64,000 nucleotides of DNA from Acinetobacter seifertii (lineage in GTDB: Bacteria > Pseudomonadota > Gammaproteobacteria > Pseudomonadales > Moraxellaceae). The stretch covers positions 2,101,204 to 2,165,203 of the forward strand of contig NZ_KB851200.1 of assembly GCF_000368065.1 (NCBI RefSeq), given 5' to 3'. The translations under genes and the position numbers were made by a program. Numbering within the stretch: position 1 is the stretch's first letter; each line of letters opens with the position of its first letter. The notes below the pieces were generated by a model, which did not search any database, was not told the origin of the DNA, and saw nothing but the letters and a program-made list of their open reading frames with translations. Shown one piece after another: positions 54,544 through 63,984 of the stretch.

Positions 54544-55929
54544 ATGACAAATCTAGCGGATGTAGAACAAATTAGTCATCATCAAAAAAATGCGGAAATT
54601 ATTGCAAGACTTGAACGGCTACCCGTCACTGGTCGAATGCAATTTATGCGAATTACCATCGGTATAGCGACCTTTTTTGACGCTTATACTGTGCTAGCAA
54701 TTGCCTTTGCTTTACCTCAGCTCATTACCGAATGGCACCTGACGCCTGCCTATGTCGGTGCGATCATTGCCGCGGGCTATGTCGGGCAACTGGTCGGTGC
54801 GATCTTTTTTGGTTCTCTTGCCGAAAAAGTCGGTCGTTTAAAAGTACTGTCTTTTACCATTTTACTGTTTGTGGCAATGGACATTTCTTGTTTGTTTGCA
54901 TGGAGCGGAATGTCGCTGTTAATTTTCCGTTTCTTACAAGGTGTTGGAACAGGGGGCGAAGTGCCTGTTGCGAGTGCCTATATTAATGAGTTTATTGGTG
55001 CAGAAAAGCGCGGTAAGTTTTTCTTGCTCTACGAAGTTTTATTCCCACTAGGTCTTATGTTTGCAGGCATGGCAGCATTTTTCCTGATGCCAATTTATGG
55101 CTGGAAAGTCATGTTTATTGTGGGCCTAGTTCCATCTTTACTGGTCATTCCTTTACGATTTTTCTTGCCTGAGTCACCACGCTGGTTGGCTTCAAAAGGT
55201 CGTTTTAAAGAAGCAGATCAAGTCGTCAAAAGCTTTGAAGACGGTGCCATTAAAAGCGGTAAAACTTTGCCTGAACCTGTGGTTAAAGAAATTAACCCGC
55301 AAGGCATGGCAAAAACCGATTGGCGCGAGCTGTTCCGTGGCATTTACCGTAAACGGACCTTTACCCTATGGGGCATGTGGTTTTGTGTGTACATGGTGAA
55401 CAACGCCATGGTGACTTGGCTGCCATCCCTCTACAAACAACACTTTGGTCTGTCGCTGCAAACCAGTTTGGGTTATGGCTGGATTACTTCGGGCGTGGGT
55501 GTGATTGCCTCTATTATCTGTGCGTTAATGATTGATAAAGTCGGCCGCCGTCCTTGGTACAGTGCAGCGTTTTTCTTGGCGATTATTCCACTCATGAGCC
55601 TCTCGGTTTTAGGCGCAAAATCGGCGATGGAAGTTGTAATTTTCGCAACGATTAGCTATGCCATTTTGCAGACCATTTCATTCTCTTTATACCTCTACGC
55701 TGCCGAACTTTACCCAACTCGCCTACGTGCGATGGGCATCGGGTTTAGTACCGCTTGGTTACGTGCCGGCTCTGCAATTGGACCGGTTATGGTGGGACTC
55801 GTGGTTGGTGGTTACGGCATTCAATATGTGTTTAGTGTGCTAGCCGTTGTGGCACTCATTGGTGGCCTTGTGACCTTCCTGTTTGCCATTGAAACCAAAG
55901 GCCAAGTGCTCGAAAAACTCTCTCCTTAA
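54544..55929 (+). CDS. MFS transporter, sugar/aromatic acid type
   Basis: A 461-residue, 12-helix MFS importer of the sugar-porter/aromatic-acid:H+ group: helix-1 TIGIATFFDAYTVLAIAFAL, GSLAEKVGRLKVL, FLQGVGTGGEVPVASAYINE and LPESPRWLASKGR. It should bring in the substrate of the DapA-like enzyme. Ribosome site AAGGAG 8 bases upstream. Confidence 0.88.
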   Translation: MTNLADVEQISHHQKNAEIIARLERLPVTGRMQFMRITIGIATFFDAYTVLAIAFALPQLITEWHLTPAYVGAIIAAGYVGQLVGAIFFGSLAEKVGRLKVLSFTILLFVAMDISCLFAWSGMSLLIFRFLQGVGTGGEVPVASAYINEFIGAEKRGKFFLLYEVLFPLGLMFAGMAAFFLMPIYGWKVMFIVGLVPSLLVIPLRFFLPESPRWLASKGRFKEADQVVKSFEDGAIKSGKTLPEPVVKEINPQGMAKTDWRELFRGIYRKRTFTLWGMWFCVYMVNNAMVTWLPSLYKQHFGLSLQTSLGYGWITSGVGVIASIICALMIDKVGRRPWYSAAFFLAIIPLMSLSVLGAKSAMEVVIFATISYAILQTISFSLYLYAAELYPTRLRAMGIGFSTAWLRAGSAIGPVMVGLVVGGYGIQYVFSVLAVVALIGGLVTFLFAIETKGQVLEKLSP

Positions 55930-55950
55930 TTCATCCATTTCATAAAAAGC

Positions 55951-55973
55951 TTGCCTAACCCAGCGTTAGGCAA
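55951..55973. other. Intercistronic hairpin between MFS and porin genes
   Basis: TTGCCTAAC / GTTAGGCAA, nine-base perfect stem with a five-base loop and no T-run. It may stabilise the mRNA in this operon. Confidence 0.55.
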
Positions 55974-56007
55974 AGGGCTTATTCATGCTTAAAAAAAGGA
56001 ATTTAAA

Positions 56008-57354
56008 ATGAATAAATATTTGCTATGGGGCTGTATTGGTCTAGGCAGTGTGAGCAATGCGTATGCAGAGCTTCCTCAACAATTTGGCAAGTTAGAATTA
56101 AAACTCAACACCCGTTACTGGAACGATGAAGGCACCGCCCACCCCACGCTTGCCAACCCTTCGCCTTCGTCGAGTGAATATGAACAAAGTGCCTTAGGGC
56201 TTGAGTTAAATTATCAATCACCGTACATGTGGGACTGGCTTGGAGTAGATGGCTCACTCTATGCAGTCACCAAGTTATTTGACTCTGGCAAGCCGAGCGC
56301 TCAGCTTTTAGAGGTCGAAAATAACGGCAAGCTCGATCAAAACTTTGCGACTTTGGGGCAGCTCTACATCAAGGCAAAACTCGGCGACAAAGGCGAAATT
56401 AAATTAGGCCGTCAGTTGCAAGATTCGCTGTTGCTTAAAAGCACCAATAACCGCGCGGTGCCCGACACTTTTTCGGGAGCGAGTGGTCAGTTTCAACTGA
56501 ATGATCAGCTACAGACTTACATTGCTTACTATGACCGCTGGAAACCGCGCAGCATGGACAGTTTTGAAAAACTGATCACTGAAAATGACGAACGCATTGA
56601 TTATGTCGGTTTGCTCGGTGCCAAATATCAGTACAAAAACTGGAGCTTGAATGCCGAGTATTTAAATAGCAAAGATTATTTAAAAAAGTACGGGGCAATT
56701 GCTCAATATAAATTGCCCTTTCATGGCTTGGTGTGGACATTCAATACAGGTGCTTTTTTCACGCGTGACGATGGCAAGCTGTTTAAATGTGGTGCCGAAA
56801 CCGAGCTAGACTGTGTCAAAGGCCAAGACATTAACAACCGCGGGAATGGTTATTTTGTCGATGTAAATGTGGCCAAGAATAATCTCGAAGGCGGCATTGC
56901 CGTTTCAAAGTTTGATGGGTTTTGGATTGAAGATAACTTTGCCGTGCACTCTGACCGCAACTCAGTTTTGACGCAAGACCACGGCACCAACCCGTTTCCG
57001 ACTTCTTCGACCATTGGCCCCGACTTTACCAATAACGATGAAACCGCCGTTGCGCTTCGGCTGAAATATAACTGGAAAGACTACGTCAAAGGTTTAAAAA
57101 CCGAAGCGAAGTATATTTATGGCTTTGGCGCTCACCAAAGTAACATTAGCAGTGATATTGAAGGTAAAGAGCGTTACTTTGACTTTACGGTGAGTTATGC
57201 CTTGCCGTGGGTGAAAAACTTAGATGTACGTTATTCATTTTTGCATTATGAGTCAAAGTTTGAAAATGCAAACCTAGGTGAAAAAATAAATGGTATGACC
57301 CGTAAAGATTGGGACCAGCACCGAGTATTAATTAATTACCGATATACATTTTAA
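56008..57354 (+). CDS. OprD-family outer-membrane porin
   Basis: A 448-residue protein with a signal peptide (LGSVSNAYAEL), repeated amphipathic strands and a C-terminal YRYTF. Sequence style (LKLNTRYWNDEG, KLGRQLQDSLLLKSTNNRAVPDTFSGAS, GFWIEDNF) is that of OprD porins taking up small acids. It is the third gene of the LysR-controlled cassette. Confidence 0.85.
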   Translation: MNKYLLWGCIGLGSVSNAYAELPQQFGKLELKLNTRYWNDEGTAHPTLANPSPSSSEYEQSALGLELNYQSPYMWDWLGVDGSLYAVTKLFDSGKPSAQLLEVENNGKLDQNFATLGQLYIKAKLGDKGEIKLGRQLQDSLLLKSTNNRAVPDTFSGASGQFQLNDQLQTYIAYYDRWKPRSMDSFEKLITENDERIDYVGLLGAKYQYKNWSLNAEYLNSKDYLKKYGAIAQYKLPFHGLVWTFNTGAFFTRDDGKLFKCGAETELDCVKGQDINNRGNGYFVDVNVAKNNLEGGIAVSKFDGFWIEDNFAVHSDRNSVLTQDHGTNPFPTSSTIGPDFTNNDETAVALRLKYNWKDYVKGLKTEAKYIYGFGAHQSNISSDIEGKERYFDFTVSYALPWVKNLDVRYSFLHYESKFENANLGEKINGMTRKDWDQHRVLINYRYTF

Positions 57355-57358
57355 GTTC

Positions 57359-57382
57359 AAGCTAAGCTCAACGCTTAGCTTT
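57359..57382 (+). terminator. Terminator of the OprD-type gene
   Basis: AAGCTAAGC / GCTTAGCTT with a five-base loop; weak T-run. Confidence 0.6.
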
Positions 57383-57478
57383 AAAAACCGCCTTTCCGCT
57401 TATGGAATTAAGCTAGATATGCTTTTGTGGCAGTCAAAAAATGTTTTATAAGCAAATCTCGTAGATGGACTTTGTATT

Positions 57479-57646
57479 ATGAATAAATTTATTCAAAAAT
57501 ATTCGACACTTGTTGATATGAAAAAAGCTCCACCCAGCCTGCAAGAAGACACTAAGCGTGCTTTATCTTATCAACCAATTTATCTTAAAAGACTCAGCTC
57601 AGACAAAGATTACTTAAGCCAATTACAGTGTGTCAATTTAAAGTAA
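57479..57646 (+). CDS. Possible small ORF, 55 residues
   Basis: Frame ATG to TAA encoding MNKFIQKYSTLVDMKKAPPS..., hydrophilic, no domain and no clear ribosome site. It starts the accessory stretch. Could be noncoding. Confidence 0.3.
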   Translation: MNKFIQKYSTLVDMKKAPPSLQEDTKRALSYQPIYLKRLSSDKDYLSQLQCVNLK

Positions 57647-57660
57647 TTTGATATTGATGA

Positions 57661-57711
57661 AATGAGTCTAGTGGTAAAAATAAATTAGGTAAGGATGATT
57701 GTCGTAAATAA
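57661..57711 (+). pseudogene. Relic 3' end of a duplicated lipoprotein gene
   Basis: Reading frame NESSGKNKLGKDDCRK then TAA, followed by a terminator, matches the end of the lipoprotein at 57788-58270 (SSYTKDELGPDDCRK then TAA). No upstream coding remains, because a TGA precedes it. It is the tail of a former tandem copy. Confidence 0.65.
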
Positions 57712-57725
57712 TTATTCCATAAAAT

Positions 57726-57749
57726 GGCCCTAAATTTTTCAGGGCCTTT
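57726..57749 (+). terminator. Terminator after the relic
   Basis: GGCCCT / AGGGCC with a nine-base loop and TTTC; follows the relic and precedes the lipoprotein gene. Confidence 0.6.
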
Positions 57750-57787
57750 CGATATGAAAAACAGAGATTACAATAGAGATCCAAATA

Positions 57788-58270
57788 ATGTCGGCGAACA
57801 GGACTTATATTAAATTTATCTGTGTCCTTCTGTTTATGCTTTTCATGAATGGTTGTGCAAATTCCAAAATAAATAGCGATAGAGAAGCTTTAGTTAATGC
57901 AGGGCGTGGCGCCGTCAATGTAATAATTACAAATTACCGAGTGTACAGATATGCCCTTCAAGAAAAAAATAGTGATGTCACAAAATCATTTGTTTATGCA
58001 ACATTAACAAATGCAAATATATTAAAGGCTTTTGAAGAAGAAGCTGGAAATGGTTATGTTATTGAAGAAAGTTTGAATACTCGTAAGTTGAATGAAATCT
58101 GCTGGATGGCGAAATTCGTACGTGAAACTAAAGATGTAATTTCTCCCGAAGAACAAGATATCTATAAAGATATTTATGCTTGGTTAAATAACAAAGAACA
58201 AACATGGGTGAGAAAAATAAATTCTTCTTATACCAAAGATGAGTTAGGACCTGACGATTGCCGTAAATAA
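57788..58270 (+). CDS. Hypothetical lipoprotein, 160 residues
   Basis: Signal sequence with lipobox (FMLFMNGC, cysteine at about residue 22) and a helical, charged mature part ending in DDCRK. No family recognised; likely outer-membrane or periplasmic. A relic of a second copy lies upstream (57661-57711). It is AT-rich like the rest of the accessory stretch. Confidence 0.65.
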   Translation: MSANRTYIKFICVLLFMLFMNGCANSKINSDREALVNAGRGAVNVIITNYRVYRYALQEKNSDVTKSFVYATLTNANILKAFEEEAGNGYVIEESLNTRKLNEICWMAKFVRETKDVISPEEQDIYKDIYAWLNNKEQTWVRKINSSYTKDELGPDDCRK

Positions 58271-58279
58271 TGAGTCATT

Positions 58280-58308
58280 AAAAAGCCACTTATCATAAGT
58301 GGCTTTTT
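58280..58308 (+). terminator. Terminator after the lipoprotein gene
   Basis: AAAAAGCCACTTAT / ATAAGTGGCTTTTT, perfect stem with T-run. Confidence 0.85.
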
Positions 58309-58560
58309 AATTGATAATTTTGGTGGGATGGTTGCCCTTCTAAAAATAAAGTAAGAGTAGTTGTAATAGGGTTCTACCCCAAGTCGATGAAAAAACTTAA
58401 GGTTCTGTTGTGACAAGTGTATTTTGATTCGGAGGATTTCATTATTTCTTATATAGACACAGTATTAAAAAAATTAATGAATCAATTCAAAATCTATTTC
58501 TTAAAATTAGATTTTATATTGATATAATCAATATTTAAGAAGAAGGAATAAAACCCAATC

Positions 58561-58839
58561 ATGATTAATATAACTGCTATCGATGTAGCAAAATGGATGG
58601 TTAACGAATTAGATGAACAAGAGTTCCTCTACCCTGAATATGCTGTATGGGAAATCCAAGAGTTATTTGGAGATGATTTTGTTTCTGAAAGTGAGAATGG
58701 AAATTTAACAATTGCCAAAAATATTTTAAAAGAATTTCGAAAATTGACCGAAGGAGAAGTGATATGGATGCGATCAGAAAAGGCGTGGCGTAGATTATAC
58801 GAAGATGAAAAATATGAAGGCCGTCAACAAACATACTAA
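58561..58839 (+). CDS. Small protein, DUF6953-like
   Basis: A 92-residue acidic protein: ITAIDVAKWMVNELDEQEFL, VWEIQELFGDDFV, ILKEFRKLTEGEVIWMRSEKAWR. This matches, as I recall, a family of unknown function found near mobile and defence genes. It is convergent with qatD across 28 bp. It may be unrelated to Qat. Confidence 0.65.
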   Translation: MINITAIDVAKWMVNELDEQEFLYPEYAVWEIQELFGDDFVSESENGNLTIAKNILKEFRKLTEGEVIWMRSEKAWRRLYEDEKYEGRQQTY

Positions 58840-58867
58840 AATCTTTTTCAAAATTTCATAATTTTTT

Positions 58868-59608
58868 TTAATGAATAGTCTGTAAAAGATTTTTTAAGTT
58901 TTCGAAAATCCGAGCTATCACAACTTCTTGAGGTTCTTTCCAAATCTCACTCAGTCTAATAATAACAGGCATAACTTCAGCCGGTTGAATCGGACGATTT
59001 TTACTAGCTATAAAGGGTCCATCTGTTTCAGTTAATATACGATTTCTAGGAATTTGATTTACAAGCAGCCTACCTCTATCGCTTGTTAACATTCTCTGAT
59101 TGATCGAAAACCAATAACCTCTATCAATAGCTTTTCTTAGATCATTTTCTTTACCCGTATACCAGTGTAGAACTGGAATACCGTTATAAAAATAATTATC
59201 TAGGGCTTCTAAAGTAGCTTCTACAGCGTTAAGGCTATGAATAGTCAATATCTTAGTAGAAGAGTTATTAGCTTTTTGCAAAATATGCTTGAATACTTTA
59301 CTTTGTATATTTTGGTGAGGCTTTAAAGATGTAGAACCATCTAAACCAATCTCACCAATATACTTTGTTTCATTTATTAATAAGTCAAATAAATCTAACT
59401 CTTCATAACGCTCATGAGCAATTTGAGGATGTAATCCAAGTGCAGTTTGAATTCGCTTATGATTTTCAGCAAGCTTTTTTGTACCAAACCAAGCTTTAGG
59501 CGTTGTAGTAACTGATAAAATATAATTTGATTTTCCACAAGCTGTAACTACAGCTTGTGGATTGTCATACAAATCTAGATGACAATGAAAATCGATAAGT
59601 GGCAGCAT
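58868..59608 (-). CDS. qatD: QatD, TatD-family DNase of the Qat anti-phage system
   Basis: A 246-residue metal-dependent hydrolase with the TatD pattern: LIDFHCHLD (HxH), [23 protein letters not shown] and ILTETDGPF for metal binding. It is the last gene of the four-gene Qat operon, its start overlapping the qatC stop (TAATG). In Qat it is thought to act as the nuclease effector. Confidence 0.88.
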   Translation of the reverse strand: MLPLIDFHCHLDLYDNPQAVVTACGKSNYILSVTTTPKAWFGTKKLAENHKRIQTALGLHPQIAHERYEELDLFDLLINETKYIGEIGLDGSTSLKPHQNIQSKVFKHILQKANNSSTKILTIHSLNAVEATLEALDNYFYNGIPVLHWYTGKENDLRKAIDRGYWFSINQRMLTSDRGRLLVNQIPRNRILTETDGPFIASKNRPIQPAEVMPVIIRLSEIWKEPQEVVIARIFENLKNLLQTIH

Positions 59609-60936
59609 TAAATATTTATACCTAAATTTTCTTTCTTTAGGTATTGTTCAACCTCTTTAAACCCTCTCAAAACAGTATCAATAATTAGCTGTCTTTCGTT
59701 CGGCTCTGTTGGTAAAAACCCAGATTTTGCAACCCAAAGATTGGTATTAGAAGAGCCTCTAATCTTATGAATAGCCATCACCATAGACATTACATCATCT
59801 CTCTTATTAGCATGTTTTACTACATCACTTAAATGAGAATACTGATATTGAGTTAAATCTTTATATTGGAACTTATCAAATGAAGCTCGTCTAATTAAAC
59901 ACGGTAAACATTTGCCACATTGCATTCCAAATCGCTTCCATTTACCACATGATACAGTAGTTGCAGCAATTTTTTTCAAAGATGATTGATCTTTGCATTC
60001 AAGCATCATCTCACCTTTAGTTTTATATTGATATGGATTTTCTATTTCCACTGGTAATCCTACATTCTTAAAAAGTATATTCAACTTTTGAAGAAAATAA
60101 GGATGTGTCGTTCTTGTGCTTAATGCTCCGATACGTCGAGGAGTGAGTGGTGGATTAATCGAAATAAGACCATTTTCTGGAATATAAAGTTTAATTATTT
60201 TATTAGAAAAATGATTTTTACTTAGAGCCGTAGCAATTAGAGCACCAAAAGCAATAAAATTGAAGCTACGTGTTCGCATTTGAACATCGGCAGGAATTTC
60301 TTTAACTTTCCGAGGATTTGCCACTACTTGAAATCTAGCATTATTAAGTTTTAGATCATGATATACATGATCTTGTTTTTGTCGATCTTTTGGATATGCA
60401 TGGCTAACTAAAACTGATTTTTTGCCTTGAGCTTTTAAATCTATTGCACCAATTGTACTATCCAATCCTCCGGAAAATAAACAAACTGAATCATGCCCTT
60501 TTATGTATATTTTCTTCGTTCGAATGCCTCCATTCATCATTCTTGGTATTACAAAATCACTTTGTCTAAATTCGAAATCCCATAAATCACCACTCAGAAA
60601 ATGTAAAACTTCTTTTAACAAATTTTTCTGTCCATCCCATAAAGTTGGATTTAACAGAGGAAGATTTATCTTGAACTGTCGGCACCAGGCATCTTCAGCT
60701 CTACTATCTCTCTCTACAAAAGTATCTGCGGCTGTTACGGCTAATGATAACATCATTAAATCAAAAGCTGTCTCATCAGCTTCTTCTTGTAAACGTCTAA
60801 ATTCTAATAAAGCAGCGCCACCAATACTATTATATTTTCCAGAAACTGCTGATCTGCCAAACATATAAACTGGCAAAAGCTTATCCGTCATTAGTGGTAA
60901 TTTTGTATTGTCTGTATCAAAATAAAGCTCAATCAT
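59608..60936 (-). CDS. qatC: QatC, QueC-like PP-loop protein of the Qat system
   Basis: A 442-residue protein. The central PP-loop ATPase motif is [15 protein letters not shown], as in 7-cyano-7-deazaguanine synthase QueC, with four cysteines in [19 protein letters not shown] near residue 345-365 that bind zinc. The N-terminal 130 residues are Qat-specific. It presumably modifies a base or protein via adenylation. The 8-bp overlap with qatB and 1-bp overlap with qatD show one operon. Confidence 0.9.
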   Translation of the reverse strand: MIELYFDTDNTKLPLMTDKLLPVYMFGRSAVSGKYNSIGGAALLEFRRLQEEADETAFDLMMLSLAVTAADTFVERDSRAEDAWCRQFKINLPLLNPTLWDGQKNLLKEVLHFLSGDLWDFEFRQSDFVIPRMMNGGIRTKKIYIKGHDSVCLFSGGLDSTIGAIDLKAQGKKSVLVSHAYPKDRQKQDHVYHDLKLNNARFQVVANPRKVKEIPADVQMRTRSFNFIAFGALIATALSKNHFSNKIIKLYIPENGLISINPPLTPRRIGALSTRTTHPYFLQKLNILFKNVGLPVEIENPYQYKTKGEMMLECKDQSSLKKIAATTVSCGKWKRFGMQCGKCLPCLIRRASFDKFQYKDLTQYQYSHLSDVVKHANKRDDVMSMVMAIHKIRGSSNTNLWVAKSGFLPTEPNERQLIIDTVLRGFKEVEQYLKKENLGINI

Positions 60937-61693
60937 TTAAATAACTCTCCCACTCACCCCAAATATCTTCTAATGCTTTCATCTGAATCCTTTCAATATC
61001 TTTTCTTGTTAATGAATTTGTACCATCCTTTAATTGTGTACTCATATGTTTATCAACTGAAGACTTAATTAAAGAATGAAGATCCTCTTCAAGACTAGCA
61101 ATATTTTCAGGCGTGTCAGCTTTATCAAAAGCAGCTCTAGAATCTAATATAATTTGTTGAAATAAATACTCTTGCGTATATCTCAACATTAAATCAATAA
61201 TTGTATCACTAGAAATTTTATTGAAATCAAAATCTTCCTCACCATTTAAACATTCGGCCAAAGATTGATTCAAACTTGCCCTGATACGTTCAGAATCACC
61301 ATCGATAACTAAAAGATGTTCTATGATTTTATCAATTACAATATCTATGGACTGACCATTAAGATCGGATATCTTAAGATCTAAATAATCATTACCAACT
61401 TGAATACTTTTGAATAAATCAAATAAGCTTCCACCAGTAGCAATAAGCTTTTGATAACGTTTAGGAGCTATCGATTTTCCACCTGTAGCATTCTTTGCAT
61501 AATGACCGATAGCCTTTCTTAAGTTTGTACCGTTTGGACCAGATGGTTTATTAGCTGCTTTACCTAAATATGCTCTAAAATCACCTAAATTATTGTCTAT
61601 TCCACATACAATTGCCCCTCCTTGTTCATTTGCCCAAGATGGTACTAGGGGCGTCTTTCCATTTGGCCCTTTACTTGAAGTTGATGTCCCCAT
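60929..61693 (-). CDS. qatB: QatB, Qat system protein
   Basis: A 254-residue protein with the Gly/Ser/Pro-rich N-terminus MGTSTSSKGPNGKTPLVPSW seen in QatB proteins, followed by helical segments (LRKAIGHYAKNATGGKSI, SLNQSLAECLNGEED, LMLRYTQEYLFQQIIL). No enzyme motif. Its C-terminus overlaps qatC by 8 bp. Function in the system not established. Confidence 0.85.
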   Translation of the reverse strand: MGTSTSSKGPNGKTPLVPSWANEQGGAIVCGIDNNLGDFRAYLGKAANKPSGPNGTNLRKAIGHYAKNATGGKSIAPKRYQKLIATGGSLFDLFKSIQVGNDYLDLKISDLNGQSIDIVIDKIIEHLLVIDGDSERIRASLNQSLAECLNGEEDFDFNKISSDTIIDLMLRYTQEYLFQQIILDSRAAFDKADTPENIASLEEDLHSLIKSSVDKHMSTQLKDGTNSLTRKDIERIQMKALEDIWGEWESYLND

Positions 61694-61719
61694 ATTTCCT
61701 CCTATTGATTAACTCTTAA

Positions 61720-63513
61720 TTAGTTATGAAACCACTTTTCTTCTTTTACATAACTTAGAAACCAAGGCCTAGGTTTCGGCATAACCTGTGAAATAAAGCC
61801 TTTAAACTGGGTTCTTGTTTCTTCTAACTCTTTAGCTAATAAAAGAGCACCAGCAAAACCTGAAGGTATTGCACTCCAATTTGTATGCTGATTTAGCTCT
61901 TCTAAAATTAAACGCATCACATCCTTTTCCTCACCTTGAGGAATTGTTCCAATTGCTTTAATAGCAGATGGCGAAGATACCTTTGATGTTCTTATTAATA
62001 ATCTATAAGCACTATCAGCAATTTCAGATAATCCTTTAGAAACTATTCGAAGTGGTACAGTTTCTTTACTTAAATAGACTAAAGGTCTTAAATCTTTATC
62101 ACCGATTGGTGGTTCTAAATTAATCCAATCAAAAAGAAAGTCTTTATATTCTTTCCAATCCTTTGGTAGTTTTTCTTCAAATGTTTCAATATCATCTTTA
62201 ATAGTTTCTAGCTGCTTGAATAAATCTGGCTTACCATCCGCTGTAGAGTTTATTTCATTATAAAGCACTGATATAGCTGTAGATTTACAACATCTCTCAA
62301 ATAATGCCATTTTTGCAATAAGCTTAAGATCAATAGGCATTTGACGTGCACTAGCAATCATATTACGCATACTAATCACATTCAGCATACGTTTTACTAT
62401 TCGTGGATTTCCTTCCACATTTTTCGAAGAAGCTAATAAAGGTGCAATACGGTCCGCTACAGTAAAATCTGTTAAAAGATTTAATGTTGTACAAGCTTTT
62501 GAATCCAATAGTGCTAAAGCTTGCTCAACTTTGATAGGTTCTTCTTTCCAAGCAAGACGTAAATTTTTTTCTAACCCAACTCTTAAACGTTCTAATTTTT
62601 CAGGTTCGTTTCCATAGAGTTCATGAATAGAGGCATATAGTAAAAATAAATAGGCTCTAACTTCACGTGTACTAATTTTAGGAACTTTAACTGGGAACTG
62701 AATTAATTTATCTAAATAATCTGTAATATGCTTTTCATCTATACCATTAAAATGTTCTTTAACAGCATGCCTAACCATATCCTCATCAGCAGCAATTATA
62801 AATGCTGTATTTTTCATAAATAGAAATAATCTTAATGATTCTAACGTCTGTATAGTTTGCTTTGGCAAACATCTATCTAAGTTATCAACAAATACAATAA
62901 TTTTCTTATCAAATTCCAAAAGTAACTCTTCAAATTCTAATTTTAAAGCAGATATTTCTTTAGGAGCTGATACTGCTTCTTTATTTAAAATTTCTTTTAA
63001 ATTCGTTTCTCCATCTTTAATTATTTTAGAAATTGCTTCTGCATCCTTATCATCTGCATGACATTTAATACCGTCTCCAATTGCTTCTATCGCCTTATAG
63101 GTAGCGCCAAACGTCGGGACTCCTGATAACCAAGCAGCTCCTTCTGCCATTAAACCTAAAAGTCGTAACTTATTTATTCTTTTACTAATTTTTACTGTTT
63201 TATCTAAAAGTGTCTGATTATTCTTAACTAATTTTGCAATTTCTAAAATTATAACTTCTAACAATGATGCTCTCGCATCATCAAATCCTTGATAAAGCCA
63301 TGCATCAAATTTAATAATAATATAATCATCATTTTTTTCAGGCGCTAATTTTTGCTCAATCAAATTCAGAATTGTAGATTTTCCGGTTCCCCAAGACCCA
63401 AAAACCCCTATCGAGATAGGTAGCATATTAGGTTTTTTTAAAACATTAACAACAATTTCAGAAGCTTCAGAATAATTTAAAAAATCCTGTTTTGACTCAA
63501 TATCAGACCACAT
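61720..63513 (-). CDS. qatA: QatA, KAP-family P-loop ATPase of the Qat system
   Basis: A 597-residue NTPase of the KAP group: Walker A GVFGSWGTGKSTIL near residue 40, Walker B KIIVFVDNLDRCLP near residue 215, a helical insertion between them (LLGLMAEGAAWLSGVPTFGA, possibly membrane-touching), and a large helical C-terminal part. KAP ATPases are common sensors in phage defence. First gene of the operon, with AGGGTGAG before its ATG; the 102-bp upstream region should hold the promoter. Confidence 0.92.
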   Translation of the reverse strand: MWSDIESKQDFLNYSEASEIVVNVLKKPNMLPISIGVFGSWGTGKSTILNLIEQKLAPEKNDDYIIIKFDAWLYQGFDDARASLLEVIILEIAKLVKNNQTLLDKTVKISKRINKLRLLGLMAEGAAWLSGVPTFGATYKAIEAIGDGIKCHADDKDAEAISKIIKDGETNLKEILNKEAVSAPKEISALKLEFEELLLEFDKKIIVFVDNLDRCLPKQTIQTLESLRLFLFMKNTAFIIAADEDMVRHAVKEHFNGIDEKHITDYLDKLIQFPVKVPKISTREVRAYLFLLYASIHELYGNEPEKLERLRVGLEKNLRLAWKEEPIKVEQALALLDSKACTTLNLLTDFTVADRIAPLLASSKNVEGNPRIVKRMLNVISMRNMIASARQMPIDLKLIAKMALFERCCKSTAISVLYNEINSTADGKPDLFKQLETIKDDIETFEEKLPKDWKEYKDFLFDWINLEPPIGDKDLRPLVYLSKETVPLRIVSKGLSEIADSAYRLLIRTSKVSSPSAIKAIGTIPQGEEKDVMRLILEELNQHTNWSAIPSGFAGALLLAKELEETRTQFKGFISQVMPKPRPWFLSYVKEEKWFHN

Positions 63514-63615
63514 TCTCTCACCCTAAAAATAAACAAAAATATTTAAAAAGATTTATTTTTAATTTAATCCAACAAACATACTTAAAAAAATATTAAACTA
63601 CAATAGAGAATTATC

Positions 63616-63984
63616 CTATTTTTTAACTTCTATAATATTCATACCCCATTCTCTTAACCTACCTTCAAACTCAGGAACTAAAAACTCTATGAAATCATTT
63701 AAGTCATGTTTATATATCTTCAAACTATCAGGCTGTCGAATATATTCTGAATATCTTCTACTCCATCTTTCATATTTAACTAAATCATTTTTAAGTAAAT
63801 TATTTTTTTTGGTTACTTTCAAAGTAAGTAAAAAGTGCTTTATATATTCAGGGTGATGTTCCATTAAATTTTGAGCAACACCAACCAAATCCGTTATTTG
63901 ATAACCTATGACATATCCTAATTTTGCACTTAAAATCGAGTTAATCACTGTTTTAAAAGGAGACCTTAAGATATTTTTTGGCAC
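63616..63984 (-). CDS. Hypothetical protein upstream of qatA
   Basis: A 122-residue frame starting at GTG 63984 (MPKNILRSPFKTVINSIL), with LGYVIGYQITDLVGVAQNLMEHHPEYIKHFL and a charged C-terminus. No family recognised. The only ATG in frame is at about residue 41, so the full length depends on a GTG start; a stop lies upstream in frame. It may be a partial or decayed gene next to the Qat operon, or an uncharacterised companion. Confidence 0.5.
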   Translation of the reverse strand: MPKNILRSPFKTVINSILSAKLGYVIGYQITDLVGVAQNLMEHHPEYIKHFLLTLKVTKKNNLLKNDLVKYERWSRRYSEYIRQPDSLKIYKHDLNDFIEFLVPEFEGRLREWGMNIIEVKK

